The notes beneath the pieces were generated by a model, which did no database searches, was not told the DNA's origin, and was given only the letters and a program-made list of their open reading frames with translations. Positions 43,837-55,800 of a stretch of 64,000 nt of DNA are shown piece after piece (position 1 is the stretch's first letter; every line of letters begins with the position of its first letter). Source of the DNA: Gorsachius magnificus (lineage: Eukaryota > Chordata > Aves > Pelecaniformes > Ardeidae); assembly GCA_034008185.1 (NCBI GenBank), contig CM067083.1:124390337-124454336 (forward strand), read 5' to 3'. Position numbers and translations under genes: made by a program.

Positions 43837-45247
43837 ATAGAATCATAGAATCACTTTGGTTGGAAAAGCCCTTTAAGATCATCGAGTCCAACCTTTAACC
43901 TAACCCTGCCATCCCACCACTAAACCCTGTCCCTCAGCACCTCATCTCTCCTTCTTTTAAAGACCTCCAGGGATGGGGACTCGACCACCTCCCTGGGCAG
44001 CCCATTCCAGAGCCTGACAACCCTCTCGGTGAAGAAGTTTTTCCTAATGTCCAGCCTAAACCTGCCCTGGCGCAGCTTCAAGCCATTCCCCCTCGTCCTA
44101 TCATCTGTTACCAGGGAGCAGAGGCCGACCCCCCCCTCACTCCCCCCTCCTCTCAGGCAGTTGGAGAGGGCGATCAGGGCTCCCCTCAGCCTCCTCTGCT
44201 CCAGACTAAACACCCCCAGTTCCCTCAGCCGCTCCTCGTATGACTTGTGCTCCAGACCCCTCCCCAGCTTGGTTGCTCTCCTCTGGACATGTTCCAGCAA
44301 GGCAACATCTTTCTTGTAGTGAGGGGCCCAAAACTGAACACAGGATTCGAGGTGCGGCCTCACCAGCACCGAGTACAGGGGCATGATCACTTCCCTACTC
44401 CTGCTGGCCACACCACTCCTGATACAGGCCAGGATGCCATTGGCCTTCTTGGCCACCTGGGCACCCTGCTGGCTCATATTCAGCCGGCTGTCAACCAGTA
44501 CCCCCAGGTCTTTTCCCACCAGGCAGCTTTCCAGCCACTCTGCCCCAAGCCTGTAGCGCTGCATGGGGTTGTTGTGACCAAAGTGCAGGACCCAGCACTT
44601 GGCCTTGTTGACCCTCATACAGTTGGCCTCGGCCCATCGATCCAGCCTGTCCAGGTCCCTTTGCAGAGCCCTCCTCCCCTCCAGCAGATCAACACTACCA
44701 CCCAGTTTGGTGTCATCTGCAAATTTACTGAGGGCACACTCAATCCCCTCATCCAGGTCATTGATAAAGATATTAAACAAGACCGGCCCTAAAACTGAGC
44801 CCTGGGGGACACCGCTTGTGCCCGGCCGCCAACTGGGTTTAGCTCCATTCACCACGACTCTCTGGGCTCGGCCATGCAGCCAGTTTTTAACCCAGCGAAG
44901 AGTACATCCATCTAGGCCATGAACTGCCAGCTTCTCCACAAGAATGCTGCGGGAGACTGTGTCGAAGGCTTTGCTGAAGTCCAGGTAGACAACATCCACA
45001 GCCTTTCCCTCATCTACCAGGTGGGTCACCTAGTCGTAGAAGGAAATCAGGCTGGTCAGGCAAGACCTGCCTTTCATGAGCCCATGCTGGCTGGGCCTGA
45101 TCCCCTGATTGTCCTCCATGTGCCTGGTGAGCACACTCAAGATGAACTTCTGCATAATCTTCCCCGGTACTGAGGTCAGGCTGACAGTCTGTAGTTCCCT
45201 GGATCCTCCTTCTGGCCCTTCTTGAAGACAGGCGTCACATTTGCCAA
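43837..45247 (-). mobile_element. Young CR1, antisense, 1.4 kb, nested in the old CR1
   Basis: It begins ATCATAGAATCATAGAATC and GGTTGGAAAAGCCCTTTAAG and extends on the minus strand into the reverse-transcriptase domain, with 5' truncation near TGGCAAATGTGACGCC. A CATC at both ends may be the target duplication. Confidence 0.92.
43920..45029 (-). pseudogene. CR1 ORF2 fragment: reverse transcriptase C-terminal 369 codons
   Basis: Open frame with [60 protein letters not shown] and the thumb and C-terminal part to the natural ORF2 end ([15 protein letters not shown]). A stop just upstream of the first Met separates it from KGRSCLTSLISFYD in the same frame. The endonuclease is absent. This is one of the best preserved CR1 coding pieces in the window. 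Confidence 0.9.
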
Positions 45248-45357
45248 CATCAGCCCAGGTTGTGCTCAGGGTTTTATCCAGCTGGGTCTTCAAAACCTCC
45301 AAAGAAAATGATACAACCACCATGGCCAACCCGCTCCGATGCTTGGCTGGCCTGGCG
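45248..45357 (-). mobile_element. Old CR1, antisense, continuation of 43740-43833
   Basis: CAGCCCAGGTTGTGCTCAGGG, GGTCTTCAAAACCTCC and CAACCCGCTCCGATGCTTGG follow the CR1 3' region in the correct order after the host break. The last ~35 bp occur again inverted at 46132-46167. Confidence 0.7.
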
Positions 45358-45363
45358 ATAAAA

Positions 45364-46130
45364 CATAGAATCATAGAATCATAGAATATTTTGGGTTGGA
45401 AGGGACCCCTAGAGGTCATCTAGTCCAACCCCCCTGCAGGAGCAGGGACACTGCTAACTAGATCAGGTTGCTCACAGCCCCATCCAACCTGGCCTGGAAT
45501 GTTCCCAGGGATGGGGCCTCCACCCCCTCTCGGGGCAACCCCTGCCAGGGTTTCACCACCCTCACTGTCAAGAATTTCCTCCTTAGATCCAGTCTAAACC
45601 TACCCTGGTTTAGTTTAAAACCATCCCCCCTTGTCCTGTCCCAGCTGGCCCTACTAAAAAGCTTGTCCCCCCCTTTCCTCTGGGCCCCCTTGAAGCCCTG
45701 AGCGGCCGCACTCAGCTCTGCCCGCAGCCTCCTCTGCTCCAGGCTGAACACCCCCAACTCTCCCAGCCTGGCCTCAGAGCAGAGGGGCTCCAGCCCTCGG
45801 AGCATTTTAGTAGCCCTCCCCTGGCCCCGCTCCAACAGGTCCATGCCCTCCTTGTGCTGAGGGCTCCCGAGTGGCGCAGGGCTCCAGGGGAGGCCCCGGG
45901 GAACCCCCCCGCTGGCCTTCCCCCGGGGGGTTGGCCCCATGGCCGGCTCATGTCCAGCTTTTCATCCACCAGCACCCCCAGGTCCCTCTGGGCAGGGCTG
46001 CTCTCCATCCTCTCTTCCCCCAGCCTGTACTGATACTGGGGGTTACCCCGACCCAGGTGCAGGTCCTTGCACTTGGCCTTGTTGAACCTCATGAGGTTCA
46101 CACAGGCCCACCTCTCCAGCCTGCCCAGGA
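45364..46130 (-). mobile_element. Young CR1, antisense, about 770 bp, 5'-truncated
   Basis: ACATAGAATCATAGAATC and TTTTGGGTTGGAAGGGACCC, then the same 3' region as the copies at 12.5 and 26.2 kb. The minus-strand frame carries CR1 ORF2 end text ([20 protein letters not shown] and [12 protein letters not shown]) with small deletions. Confidence 0.9.
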
Positions 46131-46131
46131 T

Positions 46132-46200
46132 AAATCGCCAGGCCAGCCAAGCGTCGGAGCGGGTTGCCCAAGTTTCTCCTTCCACCCAGTCTGAACCTTT
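46132..46200 (+). mobile_element. Old CR1 3'-region remnant, sense orientation
   Basis: AAATCGCCAGGCCAGCCAAG and CGGAGCGGGTTGCCCAAG read like the sense CR1 phrase before the 3' tail. The first ~35 bp are an inverted copy of 45323-45357. It borders the ELP3 CpG-rich region. Confidence 0.5.
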
Positions 46201-46625
46201 CTCCCTAAAACTGACCCGTTCCGTCCTCCCGCCACACACCACATAAATTCCTCAGAGGTCCTGGGGGCGGCTGCCAGGTCGTCCCCCCCCAGAGCCCGCC
46301 CTGTCCCAGCTGAACGGGCCCCTTCCCTCAGCCTCTCCCCAAACCGCCCCCCTCCCCCCCCCCCCGCTCCCTTCCACCACCCCGCGACCCCTCCGCCTGC
46401 TGCCTCTGGTCTCCAGGCTCCTCTCGGGAAGGGATTTTTCACCTTTTGTGGGGAAAATCCGGCTCGGTTTCCCCTCCTCACAGCGATGCTTTGCTACCAC
46501 CTAGCGCCGAAGGGGCGCAGGGCCCCAAGGAGGGGGGGGGGAGGCCCCGCGCCACCACCCACCCGGTCGCCTCACAGCGCCCCCCAGCGTGCGGGCGGAA
46601 GCCCTGCACAGCCTCTCCCGCCTTG

Positions 46626-46637
46626 TGCGCATGCGCA
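46626..46637. promoter_or_regulatory. Perfect NRF1-type site TGCGCATGCGCA
   Basis: A 12-bp perfect palindrome identical to the NRF1 consensus, about 170 bp upstream of the ELP3 ATG in the CpG-rich region. NRF1 drives many nuclear genes for mitochondrial and core metabolic functions. Confidence 0.75.
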
Positions 46638-46648
46638 GTACGGCGACA

Positions 46649-46664
46649 CCCCCCCCCCCCCCCC
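46649..46664. repeat. 16-base poly-C tract in the ELP3 promoter
   Basis: An uninterrupted C run, with more C-rich runs near 46347-46366 and a G run near 46531-46540. Such tracts can form G-quadruplex or i-motif structures and are prone to sequencing error. Confidence 0.9.
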
Positions 46665-46809
46665 GGCGCCGTCCCTCTTGTCGCTTTCCGGCAGCGCGGC
46701 GAGAGGTGCGACGTTTTCACGACGGCGCGTGTGGAGGGGCGCTGTCGCTTCACGGCAGGAGGCGCCGGCCTAGGCCCGGGAGGGGAGCGCCTGAGGGGGT
46801 GCCGCCAGC

Positions 46810-46828
46810 ATGAGGCAGAAGAAGAAAG
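46810..46828 (+). CDS. ELP3: ELP3 coding exon 1 (residues 1-6 plus 1 nt)
   Basis: GCCGCCAGC precedes the ATG, a good Kozak context (A at -3). It encodes MRQKKK plus the first base of Gly7, then donor GTATTG. It is only 19 coding nt and is recognised by identity to the ELP3 N terminus and phase agreement with exon 2. Confidence 0.93.
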
Positions 46829-49800
46829 GTATTGGGGTGCGGGGGATCGCGGACTGGCGGCAGGGTGGCCCCTGCCCCTTTCTCAGGAGCTGAGGGCAGT
46901 AGGGCAGGGCTTCGCCGCCTTCCCCGGCCCTGGGTGTGTGTGTGTGTGTGGACGGGGGGACTGAGGAGCAGCGCTTCACCCTGTGTTTGGGCGTGGCGGC
47001 GGGTCTGCGGCACGGGGCTCCTCATAGAATCACAGAATCGTTTTGGTTAGAAAATACCTTTAAGATCATCGAGTCTAACCGTTCCCCTACCCCTGCCATC
47101 CCACCCCCAAACCCTGGCCCTCAGCACCGCCTCTGCCCGGCTGTTCAATCCCCCCAGGGCTGGGGACTCGACCCCTTCCCTGGGCAGCCCCTTCCAGCCC
47201 CTGACAGCCCTTTGGGGAAGGAATTGTTCCCCAGGGCCAACCTCACCCTGCCCTGGCACAACTTGAGGCCGGTGCCCCTCGTCCCATCGCCCCTTCCCTG
47301 GGAGCAGAGCCCGACCCCCCCGGCTCCCCCCTCCTCTCAGGCAGTTGTAGGGAGCGATGAGGGCTCCCCTCAGCCTCCTCTGCTCCAGGCTGAACCCCCC
47401 CCAGCTCCCCCAGCCGCTCCCCAGCAGCCTGGGGCTCCAGACCCCTCCCCAGCTCCGCTGCCCTTCTCTGGACACGCTCCAGCACTTCCCCCAGCCCTGG
47501 CGGGATGGGAGCTGGGGGGTGGCAGGGCTTTACCACCTCCCGTAACACTGTGCATGTGTATGGAGTGGGAAAACAAGGCAAGACCTTGCTCCCCTGCCCC
47601 CATGTTCTTTCGGGGGTGGGGGCCAGCCCCAAGCTTGCTTGAGGGCTGGAGGGACGTGGCACCCTCTGCAAGCTGCCTGTTTTCTCTCCCTGCTGTTGAA
47701 TTGGGCGCTGTCCCTGGGAGGCAGAGTCTTTGCACCCTTGCAGATGCTCAGGAGTTTGCCTTGCTCCTGACTGGTGGGTGCCCTGATGGTCAGAGGCAGA
47801 ATGGGGCTCTGGGGGCGGGGGAGTCTGGGTGTTGCCAGGTTTTTCCCTCATGGCAAAGCAGGAAAAAACCACAAAAGAAACCCAAGGAAAAGGGTGTGGG
47901 GCAGCAGAGGTGTTGCAGAGCAGCGTGGGACTGGCAGCAGCATGATCTGTCCCACAAAACTACCTGCAGAGAGACAGCAGACAGGAGTGTCGCTGCGGTG
48001 CTTCTCCCGCATGGGTGTAAATGCTGCCAAGATTTCGGAACAGCAGGCACAAACACTTGTTGGAGCGGTTGTGCACCCAGCTATGTTCATGCTGGTGTCC
48101 CTGGCAAGTTTGACCTGTGTGTATTTTACTGTCCCAATGCTTGCTGGTGTAGATGGAGCTGCACAAGGTGAAATCAATGCATGTTGTTGTTAGGAAGCGT
48201 GAATGGATCTCTTAATAGCAGTGACTCTCTTGTCCCGAAGCTGTTGTGGAAGAAATGTAGGCAATGTGTACAGTCTGTATGGTTGCAAACCCTTGCTGCA
48301 GCACGGGGCGGGTCTACGAGGCGCGATGGGGAAGCTTTAAGCACTGCCTGATGCTGTGTACACTCTCTGTGGTGGAGGGGAGTTCACAGAGCTGGCCTCT
48401 GCGTTTGGCTTGCCCCCCTGTCCTCCCCATGAATGTGTTCTGTCCCTTGCCACGTGTCCCGGTAGCATCTGACCAGTCTGCTAGTTGTCTTTAAGTTGCA
48501 ATGACTCTATATTTCTAGCTGTTGCGCAGGTCGCTCTGACATCAGAGGGTGGAGTTTGTCCTAGAAGAAATCAGTGAGATGAGGCAGTGACTGTCATTTG
48601 TCATTTTGTTCTCATTTCAGGAGACCTCAGCCATGCTGAGCTGATGATGATGACGATAGCTGACATCATAAAGCAATTAATTGAGGCTCATGAGCAGGGA
48701 AAAGATGTGAATCTGAACAAGTAAGTCACTCTAGGCTGACACTGAAGAGCTGATCCACCAGTGATTTTGTTCAGTCTCTATTTTAAAATGTTTTATTGTC
48801 ACAGGCTACTGTCATTTCTCTTACTGTTATCTGGTTAAAAAATACCAGCAAGATTTGTAAATTCTGTGGTGATTTGACATTGCCTTGCTACTTCATTGGC
48901 AACACTCAGACAACAAAATGGGTTGTATTGGTGAAAAACTCTAAGAAACTTGTCATGGCCTTTTTGTGTTTCCACCTGTGTTCATCCTTCAGTAATCTCA
49001 AAGTCAGTTCCATCAGGGAAGGGAGAGATTTATTTAGAGATAAAGTTTAAATCAGATTTTTTTTAGCAATGTGTTATAAACGAAGTTGTTTACAGAAAGT
49101 TCTTCCATCTTTACATATGTGGAATAATGAAACCTGAATTTCTCCCACTGTTTCTCTTTCATTTACATGCTGTAATTGCCAGCTTTTTTCTGATGCTGGA
49201 AGTAACTGACATGAATGTCTTAGAGGTTAACTCAGCTGAAGTCTGTATGTGTAGGGGTTAATCAGATGGAAATCTTATGAAAAGAATTAAATCACTGAAA
49301 ACGGGTAAGCCAGAGTCTGTGGGCAGCTTTTGCAATGTTTTGACAAAATCATACTTAGAAATAAAATATACAAAACTCAAAACATTGGCAATTGTTGCAT
49401 ATCACCTTTACTTGGAGCTTATTTTCAGTATCTGAATACGCGGTGCTGCTGTTGCAAGGAAGTACTGTATGCTTTTTATACAAATTGGGAGAACCTACCT
49501 AGATCTCCGTGTAACTAACAGTAATACAGTAGCGCTGCCGTAGGATATGGGTATGCAAGTCAGAATGGAGTTGTTAATTTGAGGTATTTTGGCTTTCAGG
49601 CTGAAAACCAAGACGTCAGCGAAGTATGGACTTTCGGCGCAGCCACGTTTGGTTGACATCATCGCTGCTGTTCCACCGCAGTATCGCAAGGTGCTGGTCC
49701 CAAAGCTGAAGGCCAAGCCTATAAGGACTGCTAGCGGGGTAAGCCTGTGCATCATTCTCTCTGTCCACCACCATCCTCCCCTGCTCTCAATGATAAATTA

Positions 49801-52800
49801 CATTTAATTGTTTTCAAAGACCAGGGTATTGACTGTCCAGAAGCTTTAATGAAGATGTGCTGGCTGCGTTGCCAGCTTCCAGGTTGCCTTTTCTGTGATG
49901 TTGTGCTCACAGGGCTATTGCTTTCAAAGCATTTGAGAGAAAGAGGAGGTCTGGAGATTTTGGTTCAGAGCAGCATGTCTTGCTGTTTAGTTGCTGTAGA
50001 AACAGTGCAGCTTACTCTGCAGGCCCTCTCTGTGACCAAAGGTAAAATGTTCGTGTTTAACCTGTTTCTTTAAATGTAGTTCAGGCTGAAAGCAGGAAGA
50101 GAGGTACAGCTAACATTCAGCTGTGTGTTTTTAAGCTTCCCTACTGTGTGTATACCATGCCTAAACTGAAGTTAACAAAAAAAACCCCAAAATGAGAAAC
50201 AAAAATCCCAGGAAGCATTCAATTTTTATAACTAAAAAAAACCTAAAACACCCCAAACAAAAAAACCCCACCCCCCAGAAGTCCTGATGTCTTTAATTTC
50301 TTCTTTCTGGCTGTTGAATATTTCCTTAAACTCTTACTCCAGACAGGATTTCTGAAACCTGGAAATGAGGTATTCCAAGTTGGGTGCCTCAAATTAGTGA
50401 ACACTAGAAAATCTTGGTGTGTCTGTCTCTTTTTCCCTCATGTCCTTTTTAAGAAAGAAGATAGCATCTTACGTGATGCTTGCATTTAATGCGTGAAAAG
50501 CCATGTGAGATCAGCCTGGGAAAAAAAGGGATCTGTTTTTCTTAGCTTAGGTTTACATCTTGTTGTTTCTCTTCATCCCTCCCCCATTTTCATCTGCCAG
50601 GTAGTGTTTGATATGCTCAGTGGCACACTCTCACCTTTGTGCTGTTTTAGATGTGTGTTAGATAGTCCTAGTGAATACCTGACTGTCAGTTTGCATCTTT
50701 TCAGCACGGTGGTTAATCAGATTTGGTGTGAAACACCCAGTTCTTTATAATATACTGCAAGTTTATTCTGATTTGTGAAAATAGGATTCCTATTTCTTGA
50801 TATATTTGTTATCATAGAATCACAGGATGGTTTGGGTGGGAAGGGAGTGTTACAGCTCACCCAGACCAACCCCCTGCCATGAGCAGGGACGTCTCCAACC
50901 GGATCAGGTTGCTCACAGCCCCATCCAACCTGACCTGGAATGATCCCAGGGATGGGGCCTCCACCCCCTCTCTGGGCAACCTGTGCCAGTGTTTGTCTCC
51001 TTATCCCTCCTACTGAGGGAGCTGGTGAAATGCTCACCAATCCACTTTCCATCATCTGTCAGCAGTCCTGGATGACTGGGGAGGTCAGATGATTGGAGGT
51101 TGGCAAATGTGGTGCCCATCTACAAGAAGGGCCAGAAGGAGGATCTGGGGAACTACAGGCCTGTCAGCCTGATCTTGGTGCTGGGGAGGGTCATGGAGCA
51201 GATCAGCTTGAGTGCCATCACGTGGCACGTACAGGACAACCAAGTGATCAGGCCCAGTCAACATGGGTTGACCAACTGCTTGACCAACCTGATCTCCTTC
51301 TATGACAAGGTGACCCTCATAATGGATGAGGGAAAGGCTGTGGATGTAGTGTACCTAAGCTTTAGTAAAGCCTTTGACACTGGTTCCCACAGCATTCTAC
51401 TTGGGAAACTGGCTGCCTATGGCTTGGACAGGCACACCCGTTGCTGAGTAAAGAACTGTCTGGATGGCCGGGCCCAAAGAGTTGTGGTGGCTGGTCACCA
51501 CAGCTGGTGGCTGGTCACAAGCGGTGTCCCCCAGGGCTCAGTGTTGGGTCCAGCTCCATTTAATATCTTTATCAATGACCTGGACGAGGGGATCGAGGGC
51601 ACCCTCAGTTTGCAGATGACACTGAGCTGGGCGGGAGTGTGGATCTGCTGGAGGGGAGGAGGGCTCTGCAGAGGGACCTGGCCAGGCTGGATCCATGGGC
51701 CCAGGCCAATAGGGTGAGGGTCACCAAGGCCAAGGGCCGGGTCCTGCCCTGGGGTCACCACAACCCCAGGCAGTGCTCCAGGCTTGGGGCAGAGGGGCTG
51801 GAAAGCTGCCCGGCGGAAAAGGAGCTGGGGGTGTTGGTCAAGAGGGGGCTGGATATGAGCCAGCAGGGTGCCCAGGTGGCCAAGAGGGCCAGCGTCATCC
51901 GGTTTGTATCAGGAGTGGGTGGCCAGCAGGAGCAGGGCAGGGACCGTGCCCCTGTGCTGGGCACTGGGGAGGCTGCCCCTGGAATGCTGGGGTCAGGGTT
52001 GGGCCCCTCCCTCCCCGAAGGACCTGGAGGGGCTGGAGCGTGTCCAGAGAAGGGCAGAAGAGCTGGGGAGGGGTCTGGAGCCCAAGGCTGAGGGAGCTGG
52101 GGGTGTTCAGCCTGGAGGAGGCTGAGGGGGAGACCTTATTGCCCTCTACAATTACCTGAAAGGAGGTTGTAGTGAGGTGGGGGTCGGGCTCTGCTCCCAG
52201 GGAAGGGGCGATGGGATGAGGGGAAATGGCCTCAAGTTGCTCCAGGGCAGGTTTAGATTGGATATGGGGAAAAATTTCTTCATAGAAAGGGTTGTCAGGC
52301 ACTGGAAGGGGCTGCCCAGGGAAGTGGTGGAGCCCCCCATCCCTGGGGGGATTTAAGAGCCAGGCAGAAGAGGTGCTTAGGGATGGGGCTTAGTGGTGGA
52401 CAGGTATGGTTGGGCTTGGTGAACTTAAAGGTCTTTTCCAACCAAATGAGTCTATGATTCTATGATCTGTTTATCCAGTGTTATCTCCTTCAAGAGTTAA
52501 CACACAGATCTTCTAGGTGGCAGACTAAGCAGAAAACATCTTTAAATAGTCTCTCGCAGATGCACATGTATACATAGCCTTCCAAGATGTGCTTTATTTT
52601 TGTAACTTCAGAAGCAATTACTGTAATTTCTCTCCTTTGTAACTCTGCTTCTTACAGATTGCTGTCGTGGCTGTGATGTGTAAACCACACAGGTGTCCGC
52701 ACATTAACTTTACAGGCAACATATGTGTGTAAGTATGACAGCTTAGATGACCTAAGAGGACTGTTTTCCACTATTTCTGTATAAATCTAGTATTGCAGTA

Positions 52801-55800
52801 GCATTGTTTCGGGGACAGGCTTCTTTTCTGCACAAGTGCAAAGTTGCAGATTGCCGATACCTGTGTGTTACGCTAAAAAAACCTACTCTTTTCAGTTTTT
52901 CTTCAAGGAGAAAGCCTTTTCCTTTCATGGGCCAAACCCTGCTTACCTTGGTAGATGTACACTTTTGTGAATGTAGTAATCAGGAGAATATATTAATGAT
53001 GGAACGTAAGTTGGATTACTGCGGCAGGGTGCGCAGGTGTGCTGTGCATATGGCTGGGTATGTAAGGTTGGAGAAGAGTGTTACAGAAGAGAAAGAGGGC
53101 TCAGTCTGAAAAGTTTGAAAACTGCTGAACTGCGACCCACCCGAGGAGGTGCAGGTGATGTCTGCAAAGCCTTGCCGGGTGTGACAGCCTGGCCCTGCCT
53201 GGCTCTGGAATGAAACGAGAGCACAGATGGAAGGGAAGGCCTGCAGCTGCCAAGAGCTTGTGGCGTTAAGGGAATAGCTTCTGAGTTTTATTTGAAATGA
53301 GAAACCCTAGCTGGGTTTACCTGGAAGTATGTTACCTCTGTTTGACTTCAGAGTCTGTGCACCTGGAATCTCGTCTTGTTTTTTCTTCCCAACCATATCA
53401 ATTCATCTATTTCAAGACCTTGCTCCTCTTTCCTGCCTTCTCACTCCCAAAACATCAGTGTATTTCACTACCAGCTGCCTAACACAGAGCGAGCTGGCTC
53501 TGTTCTTGTTTTTGCATGAGCAGCTATTCTGTTTGAGCTGTGCCAGGTAATTACGTATATGAAATGTCTTCAATTTGATTGCACAACTTTTGCCAGCAAA
53601 TTAATTTGGCTGCGGTAATTTGGTAATTAATTTTGTAACGGTGGCAGATGACTTGGGTTGAGTTTGCGGGGCAGGCGGTGAGGAAACTAATCAATTATAC
53701 TGTGAACTGAATGCATCTGATTTAATAGAGATGGCATTGTCTTAGCCTGTGCGATTGAGATCTGCTCACTGGAAGTGCCAATCCACTGACTGCTCTGTCA
53801 CTTTGTCTGTTGGAGGCGCTCGGCGCCTGCCACTAACGTGGAAGGGGTTGTCAGCCCTTCTGTCTCAGGTCGTCTTTGAGCACAGAATGGCTGTAGGTTG
53901 ATCATTAATCCCACAGCCCTCAAAAGGAAGCTAAAGACCCTTCAGAATAAATGTAAATTCCTTTTAATTACTATCTGCCGTGTACCGCTCCTCTCCTGGC
54001 TAGCGGCCAGATAGCCGCAAGTCTGTCTTGCTGTGTCATGGAATAAGAGTTTCAAACAAGCCTCTAGGTGCAGAAACTGTAGTTCAATACCAGCCTGCCA
54101 TATGGTTATCCAGAGTAGATGGACTGTATTCTTTTGAAGTAGTCTTAGAATGCTGTGTTCATTAAATAGCGTGTTCCTAAGTGCGGAAAAAAAAATGTAA
54201 ATGGGCTTTGTCACCATCAAGGTATTTGAATTCTATAAATTTCTGGAAGAGAAATGCAGATTGCCTGACAGGATGATGTCTATATTTTACGCCTTTCCAT
54301 GCCAAACAAAAATTGGTTTTTTACACCAAATGAGACTATGTTTTTGATAGAATGGTGGAAAATATTTAAATTGCTTATGATTTTAAAATTACTTTTTGAA
54401 ATGTAATAATCTATGTGTAACTATTACTCCAAAACTATATGGCAGCTCCCTAAAATAATGCCATGTTCCAGAAGTATGTTCACTGTACATTTTGCTCCTA
54501 GTAAGTCTTCCCAAGTTGTTTTATGTGGATGTAGCCGTTTGACAGATCTGAACTGGTTTTTGACATCCCATTCTCATTTAAAATTAAATGACATGGCTGT
54601 TTTGCACTGTCCACTTAGCATTTGTAAACATACATAGGCTCAGTTCCTCTCAGTGCTACTGGATACCACAGAACTGCTGTCTTCAGCATGTGTGTCTGGG
54701 TCTGTACCTATATTTACATCAGATGACACAGAAACACGGGAATTCGTTCATTCATCCCGTGCTCTCAGCTGACCAGTCCTGAGCCAGCTTTACTCTAGAA
54801 GCTGTATTACAGAATCCCAGCATGGCCGGGGCTGGCAGGGCCCTCGGGAGCTCACCCAGTGCCACCCCCCTGCCCAAGCAGGCTCACCCAGAGCAGGGGG
54901 CACAGGACAGCGGCCAGGCGGGGGTTGAAGATCTCCAGAGAAGGAGACTCCACAGCCCCCCTGGGCAGCCTGGGACAGGGCTCCATCACCCTCACAGTCA
55001 ACAAGTTCTTCCTCCCGTTCAACTGGAACCTCTTCTGCTTCAGGTTGTGCCCATGGCCCCTTGGCCTGGCGCTGGGCACCACTGGGAAGAGTCTGGCTCC
55101 GTCCTCATGACATCCACCCTTAAGATATTTGTAGGTGGTGATGAGATCCCCTCTCAGCCTTCTCTTCATGTAATGTATTGCAGCATTAAGGTACGGTAGC
55201 GCTTGAGCTAATGAGGCTTTCCTTTCATGGATTTGGCTTTGTCTGTATGAGAGCTCCAGAACACCAGGAGAGTGGCTGGCATGTTGCTGTGGTCAGGCTG
55301 TCTCAAAATTGTGTTCCCCTGCATTTCAGATGAGAGATGGGGTAGTTAGAGCAGTGCCTGCTCAGCCTGCACCCTCTGTGTACCCGCACCTCAGACAGAT
55401 TAAGTTGTTGCAATTGTATGAGTTTGATGCCTGTTTTCTGTCTTTTAATATTTGCAGGTACTGCCCAGGTGGACCTGATTCTGATTTTGAATATTCAACA
55501 CAGTCTTACACTGGATATGAGGTATTACTTCAGTCTGCCTTAATGCATTGCCTGCACTCTCCATAAACTTGGGTTAGGCTGCTCTTTATTTCTACAAATT
55601 CACCCATGTTGCAAGAATAAAAAACAAAAGCAGGCTTCATAAACTTCAAGATCTAAAGCAGCTCAACTACAAGACTGGAAATTCTTCTCAATTATTGTAG
55701 CAGTTGTTTCTTTCTCCTTGCCTTGCTGCCATTCATACTGTTATACGTGTAATACGCTGTAGAGCGGGATGAGCAGCCTGTGATTCTGAGCAGGGCAGCA

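Larger units (their letters stand above)
46250..46830 (+). promoter_or_regulatory. CpG-rich ELP3 promoter and 5' UTR
   Basis: GC and CpG content rise sharply here compared with flanking DNA, ending at the ELP3 start codon. No TATA box is visible, as expected for a housekeeping promoter. The region holds an NRF1-type palindrome (46626-46637), an ETS-like element on the minus strand (CCGGAAAG, complement of 46684-46691) and long C and G tracts. Edges are approximate. Confidence 0.8.

Noticed and set aside
46936..48171. 411-codon + strand ORF in ELP3 intron 1
   Set aside because: About half of it is the antisense strand of a GC-rich CR1 copy, and the rest is intron between ELP3 exons 1 and 2. 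No protein similarity.
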